From assembly GCF_002215035.1 (NCBI RefSeq), contig NZ_NKFP01000001.1, forward strand, positions 927,501 through 991,500: a DNA stretch of 64,000 nucleotides. The letters are read 5' to 3'. A program made the translations under genes and the position numbers. Positions 56,506 through 64,000 of the stretch are shown in pieces. How positions within the stretch are numbered: the stretch's first letter is position 1; the number at the start of each line of letters is the position of its first letter. Source of the stretch: Leptolyngbya ohadii IS1 (GTDB lineage: Bacteria > Cyanobacteriota > Cyanobacteriia > Elainellales > Elainellaceae). A model generated the notes under the pieces. It made no database searches, was not told where the DNA came from, and worked only from the letters and a program-made list of their open reading frames with translations.

Positions 56506-57190
56506 TAGCTGAGTTCCTTTAATAGGGTAGATTGATAAATCAGCGAACGTAAATAAACATCAATACACTAAAACTCAAGACTGTATCTGTGCCTTAACTG
56601 AAGCGTCTACAGCAGTCTCGCTTCATGATTGAAACAGGATACGGGAAGTATGTCCTGGGTGAGGCAATGTCTGCCCCGATTCCTGTTCATTGTCGATCGA
56701 CAACTGCTGGTGTTAACTTCATCTTGCAAATTCAAGTTTCGGTAAATGCCTAATTTATTGCCTAATTTTTCAGATCTCATCTACACTGGCAGACGAGCAA
56801 AGCAGTCTTGCTAGACCTAGCACACAAGTCAGCGGAAAGTGCGAAGGCTGGTTCTCCAGACAGGATGATGACCCGCACCCTATTTTAGTCAAGGGTCAGT
56901 TGAATCCACGTTCTTGGGGAAGCATAAAACTGCTTGGACAAAAGCAATTTTCCATTATTTCCCACTGCCGTAGTGTGACCCTGACTTCTATATAAGTCTA
57001 ATTTTTCTATTTCTACAAGCTTTATTAAGTATCAAAATTTAAACCTCAAGCTATATTCTGCGATTATTAACTTGCATCTCGCTTTATGAATTTTTAGACG
57101 CTATTATACAGGGGTATAATTTCTGATAGGTACTTCGGCAGAATAAAAGAGCTGTTTTTGTGGAATATACCCTGCAAAACGTCTTTTCTC
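56506..57190. other. 685-bp non-coding region
   Basis: No gene, RNA or repeat is supported. 56990-57150 is AT-rich and includes ATTATACAGGGGTATAAT, an imperfect palindrome near 57111. Both flanking genes are on the minus strand, so the promoter of the LuxR gene should be near 56510-56600. Confidence 0.4.
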
Positions 57191-58093
57191 TCACAGGGAG
57201 AACCAGAATCCTCTAGCTTGACTCCAGACGCGGGGTTGATGGAGTGCAGGGTTTTCTAAAGCGGTTCCGCTTGACGACCGAGGAACGAGAGATTGAGGAA
57301 CATTAGCAGAACCGATCGCAGCCTGGAATTTGGGGGCTGAAATATAAAAAGCAATGAGTTTTGGATGTTGCCAGAGCAGATGGGCAAGCCCCATTTGAAT
57401 GAATAGCTGTTGCAGAAAAGTGCGTTCCATTGCAACGCTCGGATGTTCGATCGATAGCTCCTGGCAGGGAATTCCCCAAGTCTCAAGTAATTGACAAAGA
57501 TCGGGCGTGGCGTTTTCCTCGGTTTCAATCAGCGGTTGACGGGTAAGGACAAATGCAGATTCTAGACAAACTGTTAGGGCGATCGCATCTCGAATCGCAA
57601 GGGGAAAAAGGCTGTTTTGCAAAGATTGGCTATTCTTCAAAGGTCGATTGGAGGGATGTTCGCGTGAATTGTCCAGTTGATGATCCAAAGATGCGGCGAT
57701 CGCTTCCCACCGCTGAAAGACGGGAGAGTGCTGCGTTCGGGGCAGCAGGGATTCCTGCAAGCTATCCCCCAGCCAAAAGAGCCGCAGTCCGGTGAGATCG
57801 TGTTCTCTGCGAAATGTCTGCCAGGTCTGTAGGGCTTGTGTGATCTCAGAGACGATCGCTCGATCGGGGTGCGGTTCGCCAACCTCGACATGAATGGGGG
57901 CTAGAAGTTCTGGGCGTTCCAGATAGAAATTGGGATTGTTCAAAATATGCCAGAGTTCCCGGACAACCCACAGCTCCATAACCGGACTCAAACTTCTGGC
58001 AAGCGTAACACCCATTGAAGAGAGGGCAAGCGGCAGATCGAGGATACAGGCTCGACGCTGAGAATGATCCAGGTCGGAATTAAAGAGTGGCAT
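57191..58093 (-). CDS. Unknown 300-aa protein next to the injection-system cluster
   Basis: The start MPLFNSDLDHSQRRACILDL at 58093 is preferred to 58159, which would add a hydrophobic stretch poorly separated from it. Blocks are MELWVVRELWHILNNPNFYL, AIVSEITQALQTWQTFRREH and LTGLRLFWLGDSLQESLLP. There is no signal peptide or membrane segment. No family is recognised. It reads away from the contractile cluster at 58401; the 307-bp spacer between them probably holds both promoters. It could be a regulator or an unrelated gene. Confidence 0.6.
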   Translation of the reverse strand: MPLFNSDLDHSQRRACILDLPLALSSMGVTLARSLSPVMELWVVRELWHILNNPNFYLERPELLAPIHVEVGEPHPDRAIVSEITQALQTWQTFRREHDLTGLRLFWLGDSLQESLLPRTQHSPVFQRWEAIAASLDHQLDNSREHPSNRPLKNSQSLQNSLFPLAIRDAIALTVCLESAFVLTRQPLIETEENATPDLCQLLETWGIPCQELSIEHPSVAMERTFLQQLFIQMGLAHLLWQHPKLIAFYISAPKFQAAIGSANVPQSLVPRSSSGTALENPALHQPRVWSQARGFWFSL

Positions 58094-58400
58094 GGATCTA
58101 TCCAATTGCAGGATCTTTTTATGTCTATACGTTATTTCTAGAAGCAAAAAAAGTGACATATTTAGAGTGCTGCAAGAGAACTAACATGAATGAACTAAGT
58201 AGGTCAGTGCTATCAACCAGGAGATTCATGCGTTGCGCTAATGCATTCTACTCGTAGGAATAGCATAAATGAGCTACGCAAGATGAGCTAAACGAAATGA
58301 GCTAGACATAACGAGCGACTTGAAGCCACGAAGTATCAGAAGCTATAACTACGAGCATTGCAGCGGTTTGTCCGCAAGGTAAGCATCGTGGCGGAGCATC

Positions 58401-58997
58401 ATGGCAAATGTATCGGCAATTTATTCGGTTGGGGAATCAATCGCAACCTACCTCAGCCGATCGTACCCAGAACCCCTCAGAACTCAGTATCCCTGTGAAT
58501 TCAGTTTGCTCTCCAGCGGAGAACTGATTGATACCAGTGACTATGGTGGCACGGATCTGTCCAAGCTTTCCCTGTTTTTGTATCGAGTGACGATGAACGA
58601 GCATCTACGGAACACTCGCAAAAGCAGCGGGGTTTTAGACTCCAATGTGCCTCTAGCACTGGATTTACACTATTTGCTAACCGTCTGGGCGAGCAGTGCG
58701 GCGGCAGAGCATACTATTCTTGCCTGGACGATGCGCCAGATTTTCCTCAATCCGATTCTCGATATGGCGTTTCTTTCCGCTGAGGGGGGATGGAATGCCG
58801 GGAACGTGGTGCAGCTTTTTCCGGCGGAGCTTAGTAACGAGGACGTGATGCGAATTTGGGATGCGCTGGAACCGCCCTACCATCTGAGTGTGTCTTATGT
58901 GGCAAGGGTTGTACGGATTGATGCCGATCGCCAGGATGCGGCTGAACCCGTGATCGCCACCCGGTTTTCCTATCGTGATGGCACGGGGGCATTATGA
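58401..58997 (+). CDS. DUF4255 / Pvc16-like tail cap protein of a contractile injection system
   Basis: A 198-residue protein. ANVSAIYSVGESIATYLSRS, LSLFLYRVTMNEHLRN and ALDLHYLLTVWASSAAAEHT, then TMRQIFLNPILDMA, match DUF4255 (Pvc16/Afp16 N-terminal). Members terminate the inner tube and cap the sheath in phage-tail-like particles. GGAG lies just before the ATG. The stop overlaps the next ATG (ATGA), so the two are coupled. It is the first gene of the cluster. Confidence 0.85.
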   Translation: MANVSAIYSVGESIATYLSRSYPEPLRTQYPCEFSLLSSGELIDTSDYGGTDLSKLSLFLYRVTMNEHLRNTRKSSGVLDSNVPLALDLHYLLTVWASSAAAEHTILAWTMRQIFLNPILDMAFLSAEGGWNAGNVVQLFPAELSNEDVMRIWDALEPPYHLSVSYVARVVRIDADRQDAAEPVIATRFSYRDGTGAL

Positions 58998-59725
58998 ATG
59001 GGGACATGCTGAAATGGGAGCATTGCGATCGACGGATTATCGGAGCGATTCGGTTTGTCGATGCAGCCACGGATCTCCAAATTCGAGAACTGCTTCAGGT
59101 GGAGGCTCCTAAAGCCAAATTTATCCGAAACCTGAGCGGCTACTACGTGATTGTGCAGGCTCCCGGATTTGAAACCTACAGCCGTTCCTTTGAAACCGCG
59201 CCGATCGTTGCTCCTCAAGATCTCACCATAACGATTCAAGACAACTTGGGACAGTATCTTACCCAGCAGCAAACGATTCGCATTCCTCCTAACGATCCCT
59301 TTCAACCGCTGGAAGTGCGATTATTTCCCGCCCCAACTGCAAAACTGGCGGCAGGCTGGGCGGTGGTTCGAGTGATCGTGACAAAAACGGGAACCGATCG
59401 AGGCTTGGCAGGGGCGTATGTGCGGGTACTGCGGGCAAGCGATTCTCGCATTCTGGGAACCGGACTTTCCGATCAGCGGGGGGAAGCGGTGGTGGCGGTG
59501 GTGCGGGATATTCCTGCCATTACCTGGAAAGAGGTCGATGGACGACTGGTGATGACCTCCGAAATTGCAGTCCGGGTGGAGGCATTTTTTGATGCCGCTG
59601 CCAGCCCAATTCCCAATCCCGTTCAGCTAGAAAACAGGTTGTCTAGTCTGCCCACGACCAGTCTCGATTTAATGATTGCCGCGAGCCGATCGCACGTTGC
59701 CCGATTAGCGATCGACTTTCCCTAA
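58994..59725 (+). CDS. eCIS-associated protein with carboxypeptidase-regulatory-like domains
   Basis: A 243-residue protein starting inside the stop of the cap gene. Two beta-rich parts are seen: RRIIGAIRFVDAATDLQIRE with LSGYYVIVQAPGFETYSRSF, and GWAVVRVIVTKTGTDRGLAG with YVRVLRASDSRILGTGLSDQ. The latter resembles the beta-sandwich repeats with a GxxG..Dx(R)G turn of CarboxypepD_reg-like domains. Proteins of this shape are found beside cyanobacterial contractile injection clusters; the role, structural or adhesive, is not established. Confidence 0.6.
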   Translation: MNGDMLKWEHCDRRIIGAIRFVDAATDLQIRELLQVEAPKAKFIRNLSGYYVIVQAPGFETYSRSFETAPIVAPQDLTITIQDNLGQYLTQQQTIRIPPNDPFQPLEVRLFPAPTAKLAAGWAVVRVIVTKTGTDRGLAGAYVRVLRASDSRILGTGLSDQRGEAVVAVVRDIPAITWKEVDGRLVMTSEIAVRVEAFFDAAASPIPNPVQLENRLSSLPTTSLDLMIAASRSHVARLAIDFP

Positions 59726-59745
59726 ATTTCCTCAACTCTTCAAGC

Positions 59746-59842
59746 CGTTTTCTGTTCAAGCCATCTTTTATCTAAGTCCTTTTTTATCGAGCATCCTTTA
59801 TCCAAGCCATTTCTTATCCAAGCCTCTTTTATCCAAGCCATC
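59746..59842 (+). repeat. Degenerate direct repeats ahead of the sheath gene
   Basis: TTTATCCAAGCCAT-like units recur about six times (TTCAAGCCATCTTTTATCTA, TTTATCCAAGCCATTTC, TTATCCAAGCCTC, TTTATCCAAGCCATCTTC), each about 15-20 bases. They fill the spacer between the accessory gene and the sheath gene and end before the AAGGAG. Confidence 0.7.
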
Positions 59843-59873
59843 TTCATTGCTGTTTGCGGAAAGGAGAACTGCT

Positions 59874-62342
59874 GTGCCGGAATATCTTGCGCCTGGTGTC
59901 TATGTAGAAGAAGTCAGCTTTCGCCCCAAATCGATCGAAGGAGTGGGAACCAGTACCACCGCCTTTGTCGGTCCGACCCGCAAAGGTCCGCTGTTTGACC
60001 TGAATGATCCCCCACGAACGGGACCCTTTATCAGCGGTGTGCCGGAAGTAATTACCAGCTTTGGGGAATTTGAGCGGGTTTACGGCGGAGTGACTAACCT
60101 GTCCTTTAATGCCGGTGGCGATGCCGCTCCGCAGGAGATCAACTACCTGGCTCATGCTGTGCGTGCCTTCTTCGACAATGGCGGTTCCCGGCTCTACATT
60201 GGTCGCACCTTCATCCCCCGCACCAATTTAGATGGCTCGATCGCTTCGGATGGGATAGCCCGATCGCAGCCCATTGTTGACCTGAATAGCGGCGATCCCA
60301 ATGGGCAAATTCGGTTTGTGGCGCGGATGCCCGGTTCGGGCTTGAATTTAAAGATCGAGGCATTTCAGAAGGCAAGTCCTACCGATGCAACGACCCTTAC
60401 CAATGCACCAGCAGGCTCTCTACTCCAGGTCGGCGGCAATAATCCAGCTCAGCCCTCGATCCTCCAGGGCGGCTTTCCTCCCTTCATTCTGAATAACGGC
60501 GATCGGCTCACGTTTACCTCAATTAGCGGGAATCCCAACGAGATTAACTTTACGGGGGCAAATGCAGAGGTAACGGGCAATGCACTGACGCTGCCGATCG
60601 CGAATCCCGATGGGGCAATTTTAAGCGTTCGGTTCAATAATGGAGTCGAGCAGCGGATTCCAATTCCTGCCGATATTGCTGATCTGCCTGCCCTGCAAGC
60701 CTTCGTCGCAACACTCAACACCAATTTGCGCGGCGGATATGCCCGTCTGGAGGGAAGCGATCGCATTGTGATTGGCAGCGATCGGGCAGGCACGTCATCC
60801 CAGGTGGTTGCGAATGCGGCTTTGTTCGGTTTTGATAATGCCACCTCTGCCCCAGCCGCCGGAAATGTGACCAATCTGGAAGCGGTGACGGTGGGAGAAA
60901 TTCAGCAAATCCTCCAGAGTGCCGGAGTGCCGGTGCAGGTTACACTTCCACCTGCTACAGGACGTCTGACGATCAGCAGCAACGCGACGGGCAACGCAGT
61001 CACACTAACCGTACAGGACAGCAATGCTCGCAATGCCCTGGGTTTACCCCTGAGCGGACAACCGGGCGCGGATGGCGATGCGCTTGCCTACTACCGAAAA
61101 CAGGGCGATAGCTGGATTGGCGGCACGGCTGCCCCCTGGAACACTACCCTAAACCTGAGTGATCCCCTGGCGAACCCCCAACTGCTGACCCTGAATCTGG
61201 TGATTCGCGATGCCGATGGAATGGAACTGGTGCTGGAACAGTTAGGATTTGATCCAGACCACCCCCAATGGCTGGGAACCGTCCTGCGAGAAAATCCGAG
61301 TCGGCGATCGGATGCCTTGCTGAATCCCTGTTTCCTGCAAGTAGGAGCTGCTGTTCCTCCCGTACCCCAGGCATTCCTGCTCCGCAATGCGCTGTTTGGC
61401 AACCAGAGCAGTACCACCATTTTCCTGACGGGCGGTAATGATGGCGTCGAACCCGTTACTAACTCGACTGTCCCCAATGCGATCGCCGTTCGAGATGCGC
61501 TGGAATTGCTGCAAGCGATCGATGATGTCTCGATTATTGCTGCCCCTGGACATTCAACGATGGCGGACTTTATCACGATCCAGAGTGCGTTGATGATCCA
61601 TGCGGAGCAGATGAAATACCGGATTGCGGTGCTGGATACGCCGCCAGCAAACTCGATCAGTCAGGCAAGGGAAGTTCGCAGCCGCATTGATAACAAATAT
61701 GCTGCCCTCTATTATCCCTGGGTGATTGTTGCCAATCCTGCTGCCCGTCCGGGGAACGATCGCATTCCCAAGGAAATTGCCCTGCCGCCTTCAGGATTTG
61801 TGGCGGGTATCTATGCCCGAACCGATGTGCAGCGGGGCGTGTGGAAGGCTCCCGCGAATGAGGTAGTGCAGGGAATTCTGCGCTTTGAAACAGAAATTAA
61901 TTTCCGGCAGCAGGGAATTTTGAACCCCGAAGGCATCAACTGTCTGCGCTTCTTTCCGGGACGCAGCAATCGGGTTTGGGGCGCGAGAACGGCATCCTCC
62001 GATCCGGAGTGGAAGTATGTCAATGTGCGGCGCTATTTCATGTATCTGGAAAAGTCGATCGATCGGGCAAGCCAGTGGGCGGTTTTCGAGCCAAACGGCG
62101 AGGCGCTGTGGTCAAACATCCAGGAAACCGTTAGCTCTTTTCTTTACACCGAATGGCGAAACGGCGCTCTGCTGGGAGCAACGCCTGAAGAGGCATATTT
62201 TGTGCGGTGCGATCGCTCGACCATAACGCAGAACGATCTGGACAACGGTAGATTGATCTGCCTGATTGGGGTGGCAGCGATTAAGCCCGCTGAGTTTGTT
62301 ATCTTCCGGATCGGTCAGAAAACGGCGGATGCTCGAACCTAG
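59874..62342 (+). CDS. Contractile tail sheath protein (eCIS)
   Basis: About 822 residues from GTG 59874 with AAGGAG eight bases upstream (a TTG at 59847 is less likely). The N-terminus PEYLAPGVYVEEVSFRPKSI then STTAFVGPTRKGP is the classical sheath start. The C-terminal sheath domain is ETEINFRQQGILNPEGINCL, NVRRYFMYLEKSIDRASQWA and FLYTEWRNGALLGATPEEAY. Residues about 130-500 are a large variable insertion (FPPFILNNGDRLTFTSISGN and more). The sheath shortens to drive the tube outwards. It is longer than phage sheaths, as typical for eCIS. Confidence 0.93.
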   Translation: MPEYLAPGVYVEEVSFRPKSIEGVGTSTTAFVGPTRKGPLFDLNDPPRTGPFISGVPEVITSFGEFERVYGGVTNLSFNAGGDAAPQEINYLAHAVRAFFDNGGSRLYIGRTFIPRTNLDGSIASDGIARSQPIVDLNSGDPNGQIRFVARMPGSGLNLKIEAFQKASPTDATTLTNAPAGSLLQVGGNNPAQPSILQGGFPPFILNNGDRLTFTSISGNPNEINFTGANAEVTGNALTLPIANPDGAILSVRFNNGVEQRIPIPADIADLPALQAFVATLNTNLRGGYARLEGSDRIVIGSDRAGTSSQVVANAALFGFDNATSAPAAGNVTNLEAVTVGEIQQILQSAGVPVQVTLPPATGRLTISSNATGNAVTLTVQDSNARNALGLPLSGQPGADGDALAYYRKQGDSWIGGTAAPWNTTLNLSDPLANPQLLTLNLVIRDADGMELVLEQLGFDPDHPQWLGTVLRENPSRRSDALLNPCFLQVGAAVPPVPQAFLLRNALFGNQSSTTIFLTGGNDGVEPVTNSTVPNAIAVRDALELLQAIDDVSIIAAPGHSTMADFITIQSALMIHAEQMKYRIAVLDTPPANSISQAREVRSRIDNKYAALYYPWVIVANPAARPGNDRIPKEIALPPSGFVAGIYARTDVQRGVWKAPANEVVQGILRFETEINFRQQGILNPEGINCLRFFPGRSNRVWGARTASSDPEWKYVNVRRYFMYLEKSIDRASQWAVFEPNGEALWSNIQETVSSFLYTEWRNGALLGATPEEAYFVRCDRSTITQNDLDNGRLICLIGVAAIKPAEFVIFRIGQKTADART

Positions 62343-62555
62343 CGGCGTCTTGTCCGAACTGCTTCCCTGGGGTGTGTCTTTAAAAGCCTCCGATCCTCCC
62401 CAACCCTCCCTAGAAAGGGGGAACCGAACCGCTCTTTGACTAGAGGGTTTTAAAACACGCCCAGCCCCCTTACACCTCCGTCCTCCTTCAGGGGAAATTC
62501 CGGGGGGAATCGAGCCGACAAAAGCACTTTTTCATTTAGCAACGGAGACGACTTC
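62343..62555. other. Spacer with C/G-run palindromic repeats
   Basis: CCTCCCTAGAAAGGGGGAACC (about 62405-62425) and CCCCCTTACACCTCC near 62464 are further copies of the dispersed intergenic repeat type. They lie between the sheath and the tube genes and may attenuate transcription, giving unequal amounts of the two proteins. Confidence 0.4.
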
Positions 62556-62993
62556 ATGGCACGCGAAACTCCCTACGGTGCGTTTAATTTTCTGGTTAAG
62601 TTTAATGGCAACGAAGAATTTGGTGGATTTTCTGATGTATCGGGATTGGGAACCGAATTTAACATCGCTGAATATCGGACGGGGAACTATCGGGAGAACC
62701 ATGTCCGCAAAATTCCGGGAACTCACAAGGTTAGTGATGTGACGCTCAAGCGCGGCATTGTAGATCCTAAAAAACTCATGGACTGGGTGAAGGAAGTTCG
62801 TACTGCCAGCGTGAATGCCAAACGCACCGTTTCCATTACCCTACAGGACGAAAACCATCAGGATGTTTACACTTGGACACTGCGAGAAGTTGTGCCGATG
62901 AAGTATACGGGACCCACCCTGGCGGCAAAGGGCGGCGGCGACGTGGCAATGGAAGAACTGGTGCTTTCGGCGGAAGCTTTAGACTTTACCTAA
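62556..62993 (+). CDS. Contractile tail tube protein (T4 gp19/Hcp-like)
   Basis: A 145-residue protein. MARETPYGAFNFLVKFNGNE, FSDVSGLGTEFNIAEYRTGN, KVSDVTLKRGIVDPKKLMDW and YTWTLREVVPMKYTGPTLAA are signatures of the phage-tail tube family (T4-like gp19, DUF of conserved tail tube). It stacks into the inner tube within the sheath. The length is typical. The sheath gene lies 213 bases upstream. Confidence 0.93.
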   Translation: MARETPYGAFNFLVKFNGNEEFGGFSDVSGLGTEFNIAEYRTGNYRENHVRKIPGTHKVSDVTLKRGIVDPKKLMDWVKEVRTASVNAKRTVSITLQDENHQDVYTWTLREVVPMKYTGPTLAAKGGGDVAMEELVLSAEALDFT

Positions 62994-63053
62994 TTCGATT
63001 CTGTTTTAGATCAATCCTGCGTTAGATTCTGCGTTAGATAAGGTGGATCAACC

Positions 63054-64000
63054 ATGACAGGTCTGGTGTTTGAAGCACGATCGCCCATCGTAACCAGTGC
63101 GCCCAACCGGGCGGATATTGCCTGCTTTGTGGGTTTTGTCCATCGCAGGGCAAGCCAGATTCCCGACTCAGTTTATGACTGGCTGCGGGAACAGGAATGG
63201 CGATCGATAAAGCCAATTTCCACTCAGTTAGATGATTTGCTGGATGTTCCCATTCCCATCGATGATTGGGATGTGTTTGATCTGCTGTTTGCCTGGGAGC
63301 AGCGTATCGTCACGCAGAATTCGGACGGCACGGTAATCCTGGGGTCAAGCTACCTGGGGGCGGCAGTGCGATCCTTCTTTGCCCAGGGTGGACGCAAATG
63401 CTATGTGGTGCGCGTGGGCGATCCCCTGTCGGTGCTGACAGACCGATCGCAAAAACTGCTTAAGCTGGACAAACTGATTCCGGGCTATCCCCATCGGGTG
63501 AATGCATCGCCGATCGATCGCCAAACCTGGCAGGGAATTGGTCACATTTTGGGCTTACCGGATGTCTCGTTTCTCTGTCTGCCGGACTTACCCGATCTCG
63601 TGAGTGCCGATCCTGTTCCGCTTGATCCAAAGATCAAACTGCCCCCAAAGCGTGAAGTTTTTGTCCCCTGCTCCGAACCGTTGCCCGAAACCGAGGAAGA
63701 CGCTCAGGTAGTGCGGCGGGTGTCTGCGCCTCGGTGCGACGAAGGGGGCTATCAGCAGTGGGTGAATAGTCTGTGGCTCGTGGCGGATTGGATTTCGCGG
63801 GAACAGCGGGAAATTCAGCTTGTGGCAGCCGTGCCGATGCCCCAGAAGGGAAGTGCCGCAGACACCGATTTGCTTCAGTTCCTGCTGAACAGCGGCGTTC
63901 TCTCCCAGCGGTTAAATCGATCGCTAATTGGCTTATCCAGTGCGTTTGTGCAGTTGGTCTATCCCTGGGTTCGCAGCCCTGGATCAGTCCGGCTCCCCGA
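63054..64000 (+). CDS. Second sheath-like protein of the injection system (runs off right edge)
   Basis: An open frame from ATG 63054 (AAGGTGG upstream) to the window edge, 315 codons without a stop. MTGLVFEARSPIVTSAPNRA and DIACFVGFVHRRASQIPDSV resemble a sheath N-terminus. TVILGSSYLGAAVRSFFAQG, RKCYVVRVGDP and IGHILGLPDVSFLCLPDLPD correspond to sheath core strands. It differs from the first sheath in lacking the large insertion. Some eCIS have two or three sheath variants, one at the base or top. The C-terminal domain lies outside the window. Confidence 0.7.
   Translation, partial: MTGLVFEARSPIVTSAPNRADIACFVGFVHRRASQIPDSVYDWLREQEWRSIKPISTQLDDLLDVPIPIDDWDVFDLLFAWEQRIVTQNSDGTVILGSSYLGAAVRSFFAQGGRKCYVVRVGDPLSVLTDRSQKLLKLDKLIPGYPHRVNASPIDRQTWQGIGHILGLPDVSFLCLPDLPDLVSADPVPLDPKIKLPPKREVFVPCSEPLPETEEDAQVVRRVSAPRCDEGGYQQWVNSLWLVADWISREQREIQLVAAVPMPQKGSAADTDLLQFLLNSGVLSQRLNRSLIGLSSAFVQLVYPWVRSPGSVRLP

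Noticed and set aside
58401-64000. Prophage
   Set aside because: Sheath and tube are present, but a DUF4255 cap protein at the start and no head, portal or terminase genes favour an eCIS; the right side is unseen.

Overview
The window looks like a chromosome segment of a filamentous-type cyanobacterium. The octamer GCGATCGC and its relatives (HIP1-like) are scattered throughout. Gene content points the same way: a very large BTAD/NB-ARC/WD40 regulator, multi-PAS phytochrome-style kinases, PPC/RTX calcium-binding proteins, riboswitch-led thiC, and a contractile injection cluster of cyanobacterial type. Assignments come from reading the translated sequence; no database search was possible.

Layout. 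(1) 1-5.4 kb is a mobile-element zone. It holds the 5' part of a TnsB-like Mu/Tn7-family transposase leaving the window on the left, with its transposon-end repeats. It also has a 717-aa DDE transposase and a decayed IS1-family copy with both inverted repeats, which has cut off an amidohydrolase. (2) 5.5-11.65 kb is a co-oriented operon: APH-fold kinase, two ABC permeases, ABC ATPase, a YnjB-like binding lipoprotein and a radical SAM protein. (3) 11.87-13.49 kb is an IS1380-family element with a dead transposase, abutting a truncated MscS-like channel gene. (4) 14.6-19.6 kb has a cardiolipin synthase-like PLD protein, a lipoprotein with a methyltransferase fold, an APC permease, gene relics and a DUF1349 protein. 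(5) 19.9-30.2 kb is signalling: a hybrid kinase, a giant six-PAS kinase with its response regulator, and an OmpR-type regulator with an Hpt-like tail. (6) 30.5-37 kb has a branching enzyme, TPP riboswitch plus thiC, relics of a P-type ATPase and a helicase, and a molybdopterin oxidoreductase. (7) 37.1-55.7 kb is a regulatory and secreted-protein region. It has a 2,194-aa SARP-type regulator, two paralogous winged-helix methyltransferases, three RTX proteins, a TPR protein and small genes. (8) 58.4-64 kb is the start of an extracellular contractile injection system (eCIS): Pvc16-like cap, accessory protein, sheath, tube and a second sheath-like protein running off the right edge.

Most notable signals. 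(a) The CAST-like TnsB and end repeats at the left edge. (b) Octanucleotide tandem repeats inside two regulators: five copies put the six-PAS kinase out of frame in its ATPase domain, while four copies leave the SARP regulator in frame, suggesting contingency switching. (c) Three promoters carrying 11-bp-periodic direct repeats (GGGAACG), one of them in the divergent intergenic region of the SARP gene. (d) Duplication of a methyltransferase / 91-aa protein / RTX cassette. (e) The transporter, kinase and radical SAM operon of unknown substrate.
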